The notes: generated by a model not told the origin, from the sequence alone. A stretch of 64,000 bases of DNA from Anaerosporobacter faecicola (GCF_012070565.1 NZ_JAAQRO010000030.1:1-64000), one strand, 5' to 3'. Shown: positions 1 to 8,593, counted from the first letter of the stretch. A program made the numbers and translations.

Positions 1-112
1 TCCCATAGCATAAGCTAGTAAGACCCCTGAAAGACGATCAGGTTGATAGGACAGAGATGGAAGTGTGGTAACACATGTAGTTGACTGTTACTAATAGGTC
101 GAGGGCTTAACC
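1..112 (+). rRNA. 23S ribosomal RNA, 3' end (partial)
   Basis: The sequence matches the strongly conserved 3' terminus of bacterial 23S rRNA (domain VI), including the stretch around ggttgatagg and the closing actaataggtcgagggctta. The gene begins before the window. The exact 3' end (about 112) is estimated from the usual end of the molecule. No 5S rRNA-like sequence follows before the terminator at 195-231. Confidence 0.95.
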
Positions 113-194
113 AAAAAGAATCTGACACATGATGGAAGCAAAGATGGTGGAAGTCATGAATCAATGTGTAGTTTTGAAGATATAAGAGAAAAGC

Positions 195-231
195 AAAACT
201 CTAAGGGTATAAGAGCTCTTAGAGTTTTTTT
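195..231 (+). terminator. Rho-independent terminator after the rRNA operon
   Basis: Nine-base arms aactctaag (197-205) and cttagagtt (218-226) form a hairpin followed by a run of T. It lies about 85 bases after the 23S end and closes the rRNA transcript without any 5S gene in between. Confidence 0.85.
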
Positions 232-327
232 GTGTTTATATATAAGAATAAAAAGTAAAAGAGTAAAAAGTATAAAAAGAAAGTAAAAGAAGAAAGTAAA
301 GAGAATTGGGAATTTGCATAGACATTG

Positions 328-456
328 ATGGTTAATCATGTATATACAGCAATAATTTTAGATGATAAGAATATTGTGGAATTAGAAATATACGAAAAGG
401 ACGATTGGAAGTATATTAGTGATAAAATGTATCATTTAGAAGGATTGACGTGGTAG
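328..456 (+). CDS. possible small protein, 42 aa, unknown
   Basis: An ATG-initiated frame of 42 codons (begins MVNHVYTAIILDDKNIVELE) with a plausible amino acid composition, rich in acidic residues. No good ribosome binding site is visible before the ATG, and I recognise no family. It could be a genuine small gene or the remnant of a larger one behind the rRNA operon. It lies upstream of the iron transporter operon. Confidence 0.25.
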   Translation: MVNHVYTAIILDDKNIVELEIYEKDDWKYISDKMYHLEGLTW

Positions 457-475
457 TTATTCTATGGTATCCTAA

Positions 476-491
476 GTTAGCTTAAGCTAAC
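476..491. promoter_or_regulatory. perfect 16-bp palindrome, candidate metal-responsive operator
   Basis: gttagcttaagctaac is its own reverse complement and lies 30 bases before the start codon of the iron-siderophore binding protein, just ahead of the AAGGAG site at 508-513. GTTAG/CTAAC half-sites recall DtxR/IdeR family operators, although the spacing differs from the classical box. Assignment to that family is inference from position and half-site resemblance. Confidence 0.5.
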
Positions 492-520
492 CGAAAAATG
501 TAGAAATAAGGAGACATAGA

Positions 521-1570
521 ATGAAAAAGAAAATACTTAGTGTAGCATTAGCATTAACATGTGCTACTATATTTGCAGGTTGTTCAAAGACAAGTAATAA
601 TGTAAATCTGCAAGAAAATGAAACTGTTAACATAGAGGAAACAACCAATGATAGTACAACTTATCCAATGACAATTGAACATGCTTTTGGAGAGACTGTA
701 CTAGAAAAAGAGCCAGAACGAATTGTTACAATAGCTTGGGGAAATCAAGATGTTCCGTTGGCACTTGGCGTAGTTCCAGTAGGTATGTCTAAAGCGAATT
801 ACGGAGTAACAGATGACAGTGGTTTATTACCATGGACGGCTGAGAAACTTACGGAATTAGGAGTAGAATCACCTGTTCTTTTTGATGACACAGATAGTTT
901 GGATTTTGAAGCAATAAGCGATGCAAAACCAGATGTGATCCTGGCAGCTTATTCGGGAATAACACAAGAAGATTATGATCTACTTAGTCAGATTGCACCT
1001 GTTGTTGCATATCAAACTAATGCATGGCAAACAAAATGGCGTGAGCAGATTCAATTAGATGCAAAAGGTATGGGGAAAGAAGAAGAAGGAAATGCACTTG
1101 TCGCTTCTTTAGATGAGTTAATTGCTGAAAAAGCAAGCGCTTATACACAATTAGAAGGAAAAACAGCAGCTTTCTTTTACTTCAATCCTGCGGACTTAGG
1201 AAAATTCTATATCTATTTACCAACAGATCCTCGTGCAGCGTATTTAACAGATTTAGGACTTGCATTCCCAGAAAGTGTTTATAAGATTGCAGAAAGCAGT
1301 GATAGTTTTTCTGTTGAATTAAGTGCTGAAAATCTTGATTTATTATCAGATGTTGATGTTATGGTTGTATATGGAGACCAGACGTTATTAGAAGCAATGC
1401 AAGCAGATCCTTTAGTTGGTACAGTTCCAGCAGTGAAGAATGGTGCGGTTGCTCTTGTTGAAGATGGTACAGCTTTAGCAGCATCTTGTACACCAAGTGC
1501 TTTATCGATTCCTTCAACAATTGATACGTATCTTGCTTTACTTGGAGAAGCTGCTAACAACGTACGATGA
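521..1570 (+). CDS. iron-siderophore ABC transporter, substrate-binding lipoprotein (FecB/FepB-like)
   Basis: A 349-residue extracytoplasmic binding protein that would capture ferric siderophore and deliver it to the permeases encoded next. Residues 1-21 are a lipoprotein signal: KKK, a hydrophobic stretch, and lipobox FAGC with Cys21 as the lipidated residue. The body from about residue 48 on has the usual opening of the periplasmic-binding-protein-2 family (ERIVTIAWGNQDVPLALG). AAGGAG at 508-513 sets the start. The stop codon overlaps the next ATG (ATGA), so the operon is translationally coupled. The exact ligand cannot be read; heme or cobalamin transporters share this fold, but the sequence looks most like siderophore-iron systems. 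Confidence 0.88.
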   Translation: MKKKILSVALALTCATIFAGCSKTSNNVNLQENETVNIEETTNDSTTYPMTIEHAFGETVLEKEPERIVTIAWGNQDVPLALGVVPVGMSKANYGVTDDSGLLPWTAEKLTELGVESPVLFDDTDSLDFEAISDAKPDVILAAYSGITQEDYDLLSQIAPVVAYQTNAWQTKWREQIQLDAKGMGKEEEGNALVASLDELIAEKASAYTQLEGKTAAFFYFNPADLGKFYIYLPTDPRAAYLTDLGLAFPESVYKIAESSDSFSVELSAENLDLLSDVDVMVVYGDQTLLEAMQADPLVGTVPAVKNGAVALVEDGTALAASCTPSALSIPSTIDTYLALLGEAANNVR

Positions 1571-2565
1571 AACAAAAGAGATTAGGCGTTGTAATGGGAA
1601 TTAGCCTATTCTTATTAGTAGGATGTATGCTAACTTCCCTTGCATTTGGCGCCAAATATATAGAATGGAAGGAAGTTATCTTTGCACTGTTCCATATCGA
1701 AGATACTTCATTTGCGTCATTGGTAGTACGAGAGCGAATACCAAGAACTATATTTTGTTTGATAGCAGGCGCCTCTCTTGGTGTTTCTGGAGCAATCATG
1801 CAGGCAATAACACGTAATCCTATTGCTGATCCTAGTATATTGGGTGTAAATACAGGGGCTTCTTTATTTGTAGTAGCAGGTATTACATTTGTTCAAATTA
1901 GTTCTGCTAACCAATATATATGGCTTGCATTATTAGGTGCAGGTATTACAGCAATTTTTGTATACGGAATAGCTTCTATAGGCAGTGGAGGAACAACGCC
2001 TATTAAACTAGCGTTGGCAGGTGCTGCAACTAGTGCTGCTTTGTCCTCCTTGATTAGTGCAATGACATTACCGCGTACGGATGTTATGAATGCCTATCGT
2101 TTTTGGCAAGTTGGTAGTGTAAGTGGCGCAACTTGGGAGGGAATAAGAGCGGTATTACCATTTATCATGGTTGGTATCATTATTAGTCTACTTTGTATAC
2201 CGGCACTGGATATCCTTGCTTTAGGGGATGAGGTAGCAACTGGATTAGGTGTAAATACCGGAATAATCCGTTTGATTGGTGCATGTGCAGGGGTATTATT
2301 GTGTGGCGCAATTACAGCACTTGCCGGCCCAATTGGATTTGTAGGATTAATGATACCGCATACTATGCGTTTGATTGTTGGACCCAATATGAGAAGGATA
2401 ATGCCAATGTCAGCAATAGGAGGAGCAATCTTATTATTAGTGGCTGACATTATCGGAAGAGTGGTTGGAAGTCCAAGTGAGTTGGAAGTTGGCATAATAA
2501 CTGCATTTTTAGGAGCACCTATTCTGATTGTGATTGCTAGAAAGGCTAAGGTACGTGCATTATGA
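1567..2565 (+). CDS. iron-siderophore ABC transporter, FecCD-family permease 1
   Basis: A 332-residue polytopic membrane protein of the FecCD/BtuC family, one half of the transmembrane channel for siderophore uptake. Typical signatures are the GASLGVSGAIMQAITRNP stretch near residue 78 with the following ADPSILGVNTGA, and the C-terminal GPIGFVGLMIPH segment that contacts the ATPase. Length is normal for the family. It overlaps the binding-protein gene by four bases at its start and the second permease gene by four bases at its end, a tightly coupled operon. Together with the next gene it would form a heterodimeric channel. Confidence 0.92.
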   Translation: MKQKRLGVVMGISLFLLVGCMLTSLAFGAKYIEWKEVIFALFHIEDTSFASLVVRERIPRTIFCLIAGASLGVSGAIMQAITRNPIADPSILGVNTGASLFVVAGITFVQISSANQYIWLALLGAGITAIFVYGIASIGSGGTTPIKLALAGAATSAALSSLISAMTLPRTDVMNAYRFWQVGSVSGATWEGIRAVLPFIMVGIIISLLCIPALDILALGDEVATGLGVNTGIIRLIGACAGVLLCGAITALAGPIGFVGLMIPHTMRLIVGPNMRRIMPMSAIGGAILLLVADIIGRVVGSPSELEVGIITAFLGAPILIVIARKAKVRAL

Positions 2566-3593
2566 TTACAAAAGAACATAGCTTTTTAAGAGAAGGGTAT
2601 AGCAAGAGAAGAAGGCGAATGGTGATTGTTACAATGGGATTGTTGTTGCTAACTCTTATTCTTAGCATTACCATGCTCCTATACGGAAATACAAGATATT
2701 CTGTTGATACAGTTGTGCATGTTCTTCTGGGGAAGGATATAAAAGGGGCTACTTTTGCAATTGGTTCAGTACGTTTACCAAGAATGTTGATCGGTTTATT
2801 GGTAGGTATGGCTTTTGGAATGGCTGGTAATACGTTTCAAACAATATTAAGAAATCCATTAGCAAGCCCAGATATAATTGGTGTAACTTCAGGTGCAAGT
2901 GTAGCGGCGGTATATTGTATCTTGATGTTGAAATTAAGCGGTAATATAGTATCGATCGTTTCGTTAGTTGCAGGAATAGCAGTTGCTATATTAATCTATC
3001 TTCTATCAGGAAGAGGAAGTTTTTCAGGTGGAAGATTAATCTTAGTAGGAATAGGAATGCAAGCAATGTTAAGTTCAGTCATTTCTTTTCTCTTGTTACG
3101 AGCAAATCAATATGATGTCGCTGGAGCAATGCGATGGTTAAGTGGAAGCTTGAATGGTGCACAGATGAAAAATGTGCCAAGGCTCGTGTATGTTGTACTT
3201 GGAATAGGTAGTATATTACTAATACTTACAAGACATCTTCACATATTAGAGCTAGGAGAAGAGTATGCAATTGCATTGGGACTTAATACGAATCAGACTA
3301 GAGTAATCCTTATTGTATGTTCCGTGTTTTTGGTAGCATTTGCAACAGCAGTAACAGGACCTATTGCATTTGTAGCATTTTTAGCAGGACCAATTGCAAA
3401 GAAATTAATTGGAGCTGGTAATCCAAGTGTGATTGCAGCGGCATTGGTCGGTGCCTCCCTTGTATTAGGCGCAGATCTTATTGGACAGTTTGCGTTTAGC
3501 ACAAGATTTCCAGTGGGTGTGATTACTGGTATTGTAGGAGCTCCATATTTGATCATATTACTAATCAGTATGAATAAGAGAGGAGTGGCATAA
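2562..3593 (+). CDS. iron-siderophore ABC transporter, FecCD-family permease 2
   Basis: A 343-residue second FecCD-type permease. After a basic N-terminal stretch (SKRRRR) come about nine to ten hydrophobic segments. The family motif GMAFGMAGNTFQTILRNPLA followed by SPDIIGVTSGAS mirrors that of the first permease, and GPIAFVAFLAGPIAKKL is the ATPase-coupling region. It starts inside the stop of the previous gene (ATGA) and ends directly before the ATPase start. Two different permease genes in one operon are normal for siderophore systems and suggest a heterodimer. Confidence 0.92.
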   Translation: MITKEHSFLREGYSKRRRRMVIVTMGLLLLTLILSITMLLYGNTRYSVDTVVHVLLGKDIKGATFAIGSVRLPRMLIGLLVGMAFGMAGNTFQTILRNPLASPDIIGVTSGASVAAVYCILMLKLSGNIVSIVSLVAGIAVAILIYLLSGRGSFSGGRLILVGIGMQAMLSSVISFLLLRANQYDVAGAMRWLSGSLNGAQMKNVPRLVYVVLGIGSILLILTRHLHILELGEEYAIALGLNTNQTRVILIVCSVFLVAFATAVTGPIAFVAFLAGPIAKKLIGAGNPSVIAAALVGASLVLGADLIGQFAFSTRFPVGVITGIVGAPYLIILLISMNKRGVA

Positions 3594-4400
3594 ATGATTC
3601 AACATGAATATCAAGCAAAAGCGGTTGTTACCGGTTATGACAAAAAGATTATATTAAATGGCATTGATGTCACAATTCCAAGTAATAAGATCAGTGTTAT
3701 TATTGGTGCAAATGCATGTGGCAAATCCACATTGCTAAAGACATTTGCAAGATTAATGAAAGCAAGTAGTGGTGATATTGTACTTGATCAGAAGAAAATA
3801 TCTTCTATTCCATCAAAACAATTAGCCAAGGTATTAGGATTACTTCCACAAACGCCAATTGTACCAGAAGGGATTAAGGTAGCAGACTTAGTAATGAGAG
3901 GACGATTCCCACATCAAACAGCGTTCAAAGGAATGACAAAGAAGGACTTTGATGCAGTGGAAGAAGCATTGCAGATTATGGGAATTACAGAATTGGCGGA
4001 CCGTCATGTGGATGAATTATCAGGCGGACAGAGGCAGAGGGTGTGGATTGCTATGGCTTTGGCACAACAAACTGATATCTTGTTACTTGACGAACCAACG
4101 ACTTATCTTGACATTACCCATCAAGTCGAAATCTTAGATCTATTAACGGATCTTAATAGGAAACGTGGAACAACGATTGTTATGGTTTTACATGACATCA
4201 ACCTATCTGCAAGATATGCAGACTATATGTTTGCCTTGAAAAATGGGAATCTAGTATCTGAGGGTGCACCAGAAGAAGTTATAACGGAAGAATTAATTAA
4301 GAATGTATTTGATCTGGCTTGTACCGTAATAAAAGATCCCATATCTGGCACACCATTTATCGTACCAAAAGGTAGACATCATGTAGAAAAAGCAGTTTAA
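3594..4400 (+). CDS. iron-siderophore ABC transporter ATPase (FepC/FecE-like)
   Basis: A 268-residue ABC ATPase that energises the FecCD permeases. Walker A is GANACGKST at residues 38-46, followed by the Q-loop region (LLPQTP), signature LSGGQRQRVWIAMALAQ, Walker B with DILLLDEPT, and the H-loop VLHDINLSARYAD typical of the FepC subgroup. The start directly follows the TAA of the second permease gene, with AGGAG upstream. It is the last gene of the four-gene operon, closed by the hairpin at 4422-4486. Confidence 0.93.
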   Translation: MIQHEYQAKAVVTGYDKKIILNGIDVTIPSNKISVIIGANACGKSTLLKTFARLMKASSGDIVLDQKKISSIPSKQLAKVLGLLPQTPIVPEGIKVADLVMRGRFPHQTAFKGMTKKDFDAVEEALQIMGITELADRHVDELSGGQRQRVWIAMALAQQTDILLLDEPTTYLDITHQVEILDLLTDLNRKRGTTIVMVLHDINLSARYADYMFALKNGNLVSEGAPEEVITEELIKNVFDLACTVIKDPISGTPFIVPKGRHHVEKAV

Positions 4401-4421
4401 ATAATAGAATAGTTTAGAGTA

Positions 4422-4486
4422 AAAAGCAATTGTAAATAAGGTGGATTGAATCGTTGGTATTAATCCACTATTTGCAATTGCTTTTA
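4422..4486 (+). terminator. terminator of the iron uptake operon
   Basis: Long hairpin: aagcaattg...ggtggatt pairs with aatccac...caattgctt, followed by tttat. It begins about 20 bases after the ATPase stop. The rest of the gap to 4695 shows no further gene. Confidence 0.8.
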
Positions 4487-4695
4487 TGCTATGATAAGGA
4501 CAATAAGAATGTGAAACAATATGATATCTTTGGATAGGCATTGGAATATGTAACTGCTATAATAAGTGTATATTACTAGAGAATCGGGAAAAGTATGTTA
4601 GAACACATATGGTGGGTGTTTGGTTTTAACAAAGATGATAGAATTAACTGCTCTAGTATTCAAAATAGTTATGAAGGTAGAGGGAGAGCGTAATT

Positions 4696-6045
4696 GTGAT
4701 AGAAAATGGTGTGAAAGATCTTCCATCTAGTATGGTTTCCTGTTTGATTGATGGGGAAGAGGCACAGATTCTGGAATTGGGAATGGAAGGATTTATTTTT
4801 CGAATTGATAATAGAATCGAGGATATTCAAAGGATTCAAGTAAATTACTTTTTTCTTGAGGATAGCGTATACGAAGAAAGGACTCTACAGGAGTTTCAAG
4901 TTAATGAAATTGAAGAGAAGGAATTCTTTTATGTAATAGAAATTAAGACAAATGATAACGAGTATCGTGAGCGAACGGGGCGTCTATTGAGAGAGTATGG
5001 AAAGTATATTACTTGTAAGAGCATGGATGACTCTTATTGTGCTAGTGAAATTGCAGGATATCCCGTGGAATTTGATGAGACTTTCATGGAAACTTTTGAA
5101 GAACAACGTAGAGAATGGTTTGAAGAAAGAAAACTGGTTGAAGAAGATAAAAAACAATGGATACAAGTGATGAATAACCTGGAATTAGCCATTGCAATAG
5201 ACAGGCCAGATCGATACACATCGTATATGGAAAAAGATTGGGAGGATTATTGTAAATATTATTGGGAGCAACAGAATCTAGAATGGCATCCCATATCCAA
5301 GAAAAAGGTTGGGTGTATCTATATTGGAAATACTTTTTGTCATAAGCTGTTTCCAAAGGAAAAAGAGTTATTTACTATGATGGAGAAGGCTAGAAACAAT
5401 GGTACACAGATTGTTGTAGTATTCTCGTATCTTCGGGATTGTTATGTGGAAACCACTAAGAGGTTATTAGAACGGTTAGAAGAATGGTGTACCAGATATC
5501 AAGTGGTAATGGAGATTGTAGTAAATGATCTTGGATTATTACAATTACTAGTAGGGAAAGAGAAATGGTTCAAGATATCATTGGGTGAATTATTGAATAA
5601 ACGAAGAAAAGACCCAAGGCTTTCTTACAAATTGGGATATGAACAGCAAGCCTCTTTACTTAAAGAAAATGCTTTAAATACCAAGGAGTATCAGGAATTG
5701 CTGGATTCCTATGGTGTACAGGAATATGAATATGAGAGTTGTAGTTATCCAATCAAGTTGAACAATAGAAAGGCACATCTTCATTTTCCATATTATCAAA
5801 CGAATACATCACAGTACTGTACCTTATATGCAAAGTGTCATAACGGAGATCGTGGAAAACAGAAGCTAGTAAAGAATTGCCCATATTATTGTAGAGAATG
5901 GGTGTTTCTATATCCAAAACATTTGAAGATGGTAGGGTACTATAATACACTTTTTGGTCTGGATGACCAGATTCTGAAAGAGTACACCATTTTACAAGCG
6001 TATGTTGCACAAGGACTAACAAGAATTGTTTCCAACTTGCTGTAA
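4696..6045 (+). CDS. divergent U32-like protein with PilZ-like N-terminus (unknown role)
   Basis: A 449-residue protein with a GTG start supported by a GAGGGAG site about ten bases upstream. Residues 1-110 resemble a PilZ-type beta domain (SCLIDGEEAQILELGMEGF), by eye only. From about residue 205 the pattern IYIGNTFC, then QIVVVFSYLRDCY, then EIVVNDLGLLQLL, looks like the barrel of U32 proteins such as UbiV. Four C-terminal cysteines (YCTLYAKC ... NCPYYC, about residues 376-402) could bind an iron-sulfur cluster. The next gene encodes a clearer U32 protein, as in UbiU-UbiV or YhbU-YhbV pairs. I do not recognise the exact family; the U32 link is inference. Confidence 0.6.
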   Translation: MIENGVKDLPSSMVSCLIDGEEAQILELGMEGFIFRIDNRIEDIQRIQVNYFFLEDSVYEERTLQEFQVNEIEEKEFFYVIEIKTNDNEYRERTGRLLREYGKYITCKSMDDSYCASEIAGYPVEFDETFMETFEEQRREWFEERKLVEEDKKQWIQVMNNLELAIAIDRPDRYTSYMEKDWEDYCKYYWEQQNLEWHPISKKKVGCIYIGNTFCHKLFPKEKELFTMMEKARNNGTQIVVVFSYLRDCYVETTKRLLERLEEWCTRYQVVMEIVVNDLGLLQLLVGKEKWFKISLGELLNKRRKDPRLSYKLGYEQQASLLKENALNTKEYQELLDSYGVQEYEYESCSYPIKLNNRKAHLHFPYYQTNTSQYCTLYAKCHNGDRGKQKLVKNCPYYCREWVFLYPKHLKMVGYYNTLFGLDDQILKEYTILQAYVAQGLTRIVSNLL

Positions 6046-6151
6046 TCATTGGGCGGACATATCTAGAATGGCGTCAATTGATGTGTGGTTTGGAGGAATA
6101 ATCTCTATAAATGAAGTTAATAACAAAGTTAATAACAAAGGAAAGAAGAAA

Positions 6152-7132
6152 ATGAAGATTGTATCAGGATTAGGATCAGTTGATGAATATATCCCCTATG
6201 TAAAAGCAGGGGCAGATGAATTCTTTTGTGGCTATGTTCCTTATGAGTGGTTAAGAAAATACGGCGTGTTCCTTCCACTTAATAGAAGAGAAGTTGTATG
6301 CTGTCAAGTTCAGATTGGTTCACGTAGTGAATTGAAGATATTAGGGCATATGATGGAGAAGTATGGGAAACCTATACAGATTACACTGAATTCCCTCTAT
6401 TATATACCAGAGCAATATGCAATTATTGCAGAAATGATTCAGGACTGTATGGAGATCGGATTTGACACATTTATTATTGCTGATCTGGCATTATTAAATT
6501 ATATAAGAAGGCAAGGAATCCAATGCAAAGTGCATATAAGCGGGGAGATGGCAGAGGTAAATCGACCAATGATGGAAATGTTAGATTCATTTGATATCGA
6601 GCGTTACATCTTTCATCGTAAGAATACAATTGAAGATATGAGATCTTGTATCGATGAGCGTAAGAACAAATCCACTGAATACGAAGCATTTATCTTGAAT
6701 GAATGGTGTCATTTTACAGGCGCCTATTGTAATTCTCTTCATTGTGATGAACTACCACACTTATGTAAAGTACCTTATGAACTGAAAAGAATTGAGAAAC
6801 AGACAAAAAACCAAATAGGAAAAAGAATGGAAGAGCCAATGTGGAAGGAATCCCAAGAGGAAACCTTTCATTATCAAACAGGAAAAACAGGTTGTGGATT
6901 GTGTGCATTAAAGCAACTTCAAAAAGCAGGGATTACCCATCTTAAATTAGTTGGTCGGGGCAACTATCCAAGTTTCATGCAAGAGGACATTAAACAATTA
7001 AAAAGAGCAATGGAATTGTCTGAAGATATAGAAAATGAAAATGAATTTAGACAAGAAATTCGATACAAGATCATGAATGGCAGCTGTTCACAAGTTTGTT
7101 ATTATCGAGAAGAAATAGAGAACGCAGATTGA
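6152..7132 (+). CDS. U32 family protein (peptidase U32-like, putative Fe-S enzyme)
   Basis: The protein, about 326 residues, begins MKIVSGLGSVDEYIPYVKAG and then GADEFFCGYVP, the standard opening of the U32 family. Inner barrel motifs (PIQITLNSLYY, DTFIIADLALLNYI, VHISGEMAEVNRP) also match. Clustered cysteines (NEWCHFTGAYCNSLHC, HLC, and TGCGLC) suggest an iron-sulfur cluster, as known for UbiU/UbiV and RlhA/TrhP, which hydroxylate ubiquinone precursors or RNA. The frame is open back to 6026, but ATG 6152 follows AAAGGAAAG and starts at the conserved N-terminus. It follows the divergent U32-like gene by about 105 bases, so the two products may act together. Confidence 0.78.
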   Translation: MKIVSGLGSVDEYIPYVKAGADEFFCGYVPYEWLRKYGVFLPLNRREVVCCQVQIGSRSELKILGHMMEKYGKPIQITLNSLYYIPEQYAIIAEMIQDCMEIGFDTFIIADLALLNYIRRQGIQCKVHISGEMAEVNRPMMEMLDSFDIERYIFHRKNTIEDMRSCIDERKNKSTEYEAFILNEWCHFTGAYCNSLHCDELPHLCKVPYELKRIEKQTKNQIGKRMEEPMWKESQEETFHYQTGKTGCGLCALKQLQKAGITHLKLVGRGNYPSFMQEDIKQLKRAMELSEDIENENEFRQEIRYKIMNGSCSQVCYYREEIENAD

Positions 7133-7162
7133 TGGTGAATAAGTATGACAATATGTATCATA

Positions 7163-7200
7163 AAAAGGTCATCTATGTTATACAGCATAGATGACCTTTT
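7163..7200. terminator. bidirectional terminator between convergent genes
   Basis: Perfect 15-base arms aaaaggtcatctatg (7163-7177) and catagatgacctttt (7186-7200) with an 8-base loop. A-run on one side and T-run on the other fit termination for both the U32 gene (plus) and the gene ending at 7233 (minus). Confidence 0.85.
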
Positions 7201-7232
7201 AAAATTGGCTAGATGTTGTCCAATACATATCA

Positions 7233-7799
7233 TTAATCAATTAAATTTTGTGCTACACTTAATGTGGAAGGACGATAGATGTTTGGTAACTCATATGTGG
7301 AGTCTCCATAAATCTTTTCTGCAAATAAACGAGTAACAGCTTCTAACGTAGCACGTTTGTATTTAAAATGAAAAACTGTAGCAATCTTATCAAATAAAAT
7401 TGGATCAATACAGCAACCCCAGTTTGTATCATCATCAATAATGGAGATCAGTTCTAATGATTTAGGGGTGATTGGAAGAATCGTATTGGAGTCGGTATGA
7501 ATAGCAGATAACGTAATTACATTATGGTGTACTTCGAACTGTAATTCATATGTAAGAGTACAATCATAATCCACTAAATTGCTTAATACTTCTTCCGTTT
7601 CATTTTCAGTTTTTTCCGTAATACCAGCGATGTCAAATTTTAATAGATCAAAATCCTTATTGGATAGTAATTGTACTAGCTTATCAATGCTTTCTTGGGT
7701 AAGAACAGTAGTTTGCAATCCTTTTTTTTGATCAATTAAGAATTGAACCAAGGTATCAATTTCTTTCTGTGATAGAAGTGCTTTATTGTTTTCGCTCAT
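7233..7799 (-). CDS. unknown protein with two FliM/FliN-N-like LSQxEID motifs
   Basis: A 188-residue cytoplasmic protein, start supported by AAAGGGG upstream. The N-terminus carries LLSQKEIDTLVQFL and, about 22 residues later, VLTQESIDKLVQLL. The first is very close to the LSQxEIDALL motif at the N-terminus of the flagellar switch proteins FliM and FliY/FliN, which in FliM binds phosphorylated CheY. The rest (TLTYELQFEVHHNVITLSAI and a C-terminal helical region) matches nothing I recognise and lacks the CheC-like and SpoA domains. A role in binding a response regulator is inference only. No signal peptide or membrane segment is seen. Confidence 0.55.
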   Translation of the reverse strand: MSENNKALLSQKEIDTLVQFLIDQKKGLQTTVLTQESIDKLVQLLSNKDFDLLKFDIAGITEKTENETEEVLSNLVDYDCTLTYELQFEVHHNVITLSAIHTDSNTILPITPKSLELISIIDDDTNWGCCIDPILFDKIATVFHFKYKRATLEAVTRLFAEKIYGDSTYELPNIYRPSTLSVAQNLID

Positions 7800-7903
7800 T
7801 TATTTGCCCCTTTCGACATAATATCTATTATTGTAATTATATAGCAAATCCAGAGTATTATCAATAAAGACATTTTACTATATTAATGCGAATATACGGG
7901 GAA

Positions 7904-8593
7904 TTAGCGAATCACAATTTCACCGAAAACTGCTGAATAATCAATATAAATGGTTGGTTTATTCGCATTTTGGACAGTAGAAGCATGATTTTTTAATGAA
8001 CCAAATACTTGTGTACCAGAAGGTTTAATATTTACTGTTGGTGGTACAAGAAGCTGAATATCGCCAAATGCACAGGAACAGTGTATCACAATGTCTTGTG
8101 TAACAATGGCACCAGTAAGATCAATCAGTAGATCACCAAATACGGAATTCAAGGATGCTCCATAGAATGGTTCATTAGGTACATAGATTTTTCTTGAGTG
8201 AAAAACAGTCGTATAGTATGAAGAATTCTTATCATAGTGAATCTCAAAATCATGAATGTTATTGTGAATCGTATTGCGTGCCATATTCTTGAAGATAATA
8301 CCAAGACCGATAATCACAAAGATGATTGGTATGATTAATTTACCTGTCATTGCATGGTCGATCACATCTTGTCTCATTAATAAAAGAAGGATACCAATGG
8401 TTAATCCAATTACAGGACTTATATGAATACCATCGGATATAATTCGTATAGCACATGGTATGATAAGGAATAATGTCCACCATCCATCAAAGAATAAGGT
8501 CACATCCCAGAAATTCACAATGTTACCGACAATTAGTATTCCAATACTTATGAAGAATAATCCCCATAGGGTTGAAGACAAAGTTTTTCTCAT
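7904..8593 (-). CDS. LiaF-like transmembrane protein
   Basis: A 229-residue protein with four hydrophobic segments in the first 100 residues (LWGLFFISIGILIVG, LFLIIPCAIRII, PVIGLTIGILLLLM, IIPIIFVIIGLGIIF) followed by a soluble beta-rich domain with repeated SVFGDLLIDL, CAFGDIQLLV and AVFGEIVI units. That is the layout of LiaF-type/DUF5668-DUF2154 proteins, which in Bacilli restrain the LiaRS cell-envelope stress kinase. No liaRS genes are adjacent, so the partner is unknown. GAAAGGGGAG lies before the start. A short gap separates it from the transporter gene upstream on the same strand. Confidence 0.75.
   Translation of the reverse strand: MRKTLSSTLWGLFFISIGILIVGNIVNFWDVTLFFDGWWTLFLIIPCAIRIISDGIHISPVIGLTIGILLLLMRQDVIDHAMTGKLIIPIIFVIIGLGIIFKNMARNTIHNNIHDFEIHYDKNSSYYTTVFHSRKIYVPNEPFYGASLNSVFGDLLIDLTGAIVTQDIVIHCSCAFGDIQLLVPPTVNIKPSGTQVFGSLKNHASTVQNANKPTIYIDYSAVFGEIVIR

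Noticed and set aside
154-339. Minus-strand 61-codon frame behind the rRNA
   Set aside because: It crosses the rRNA terminator and consists of Phe/Leu from A-rich complement.
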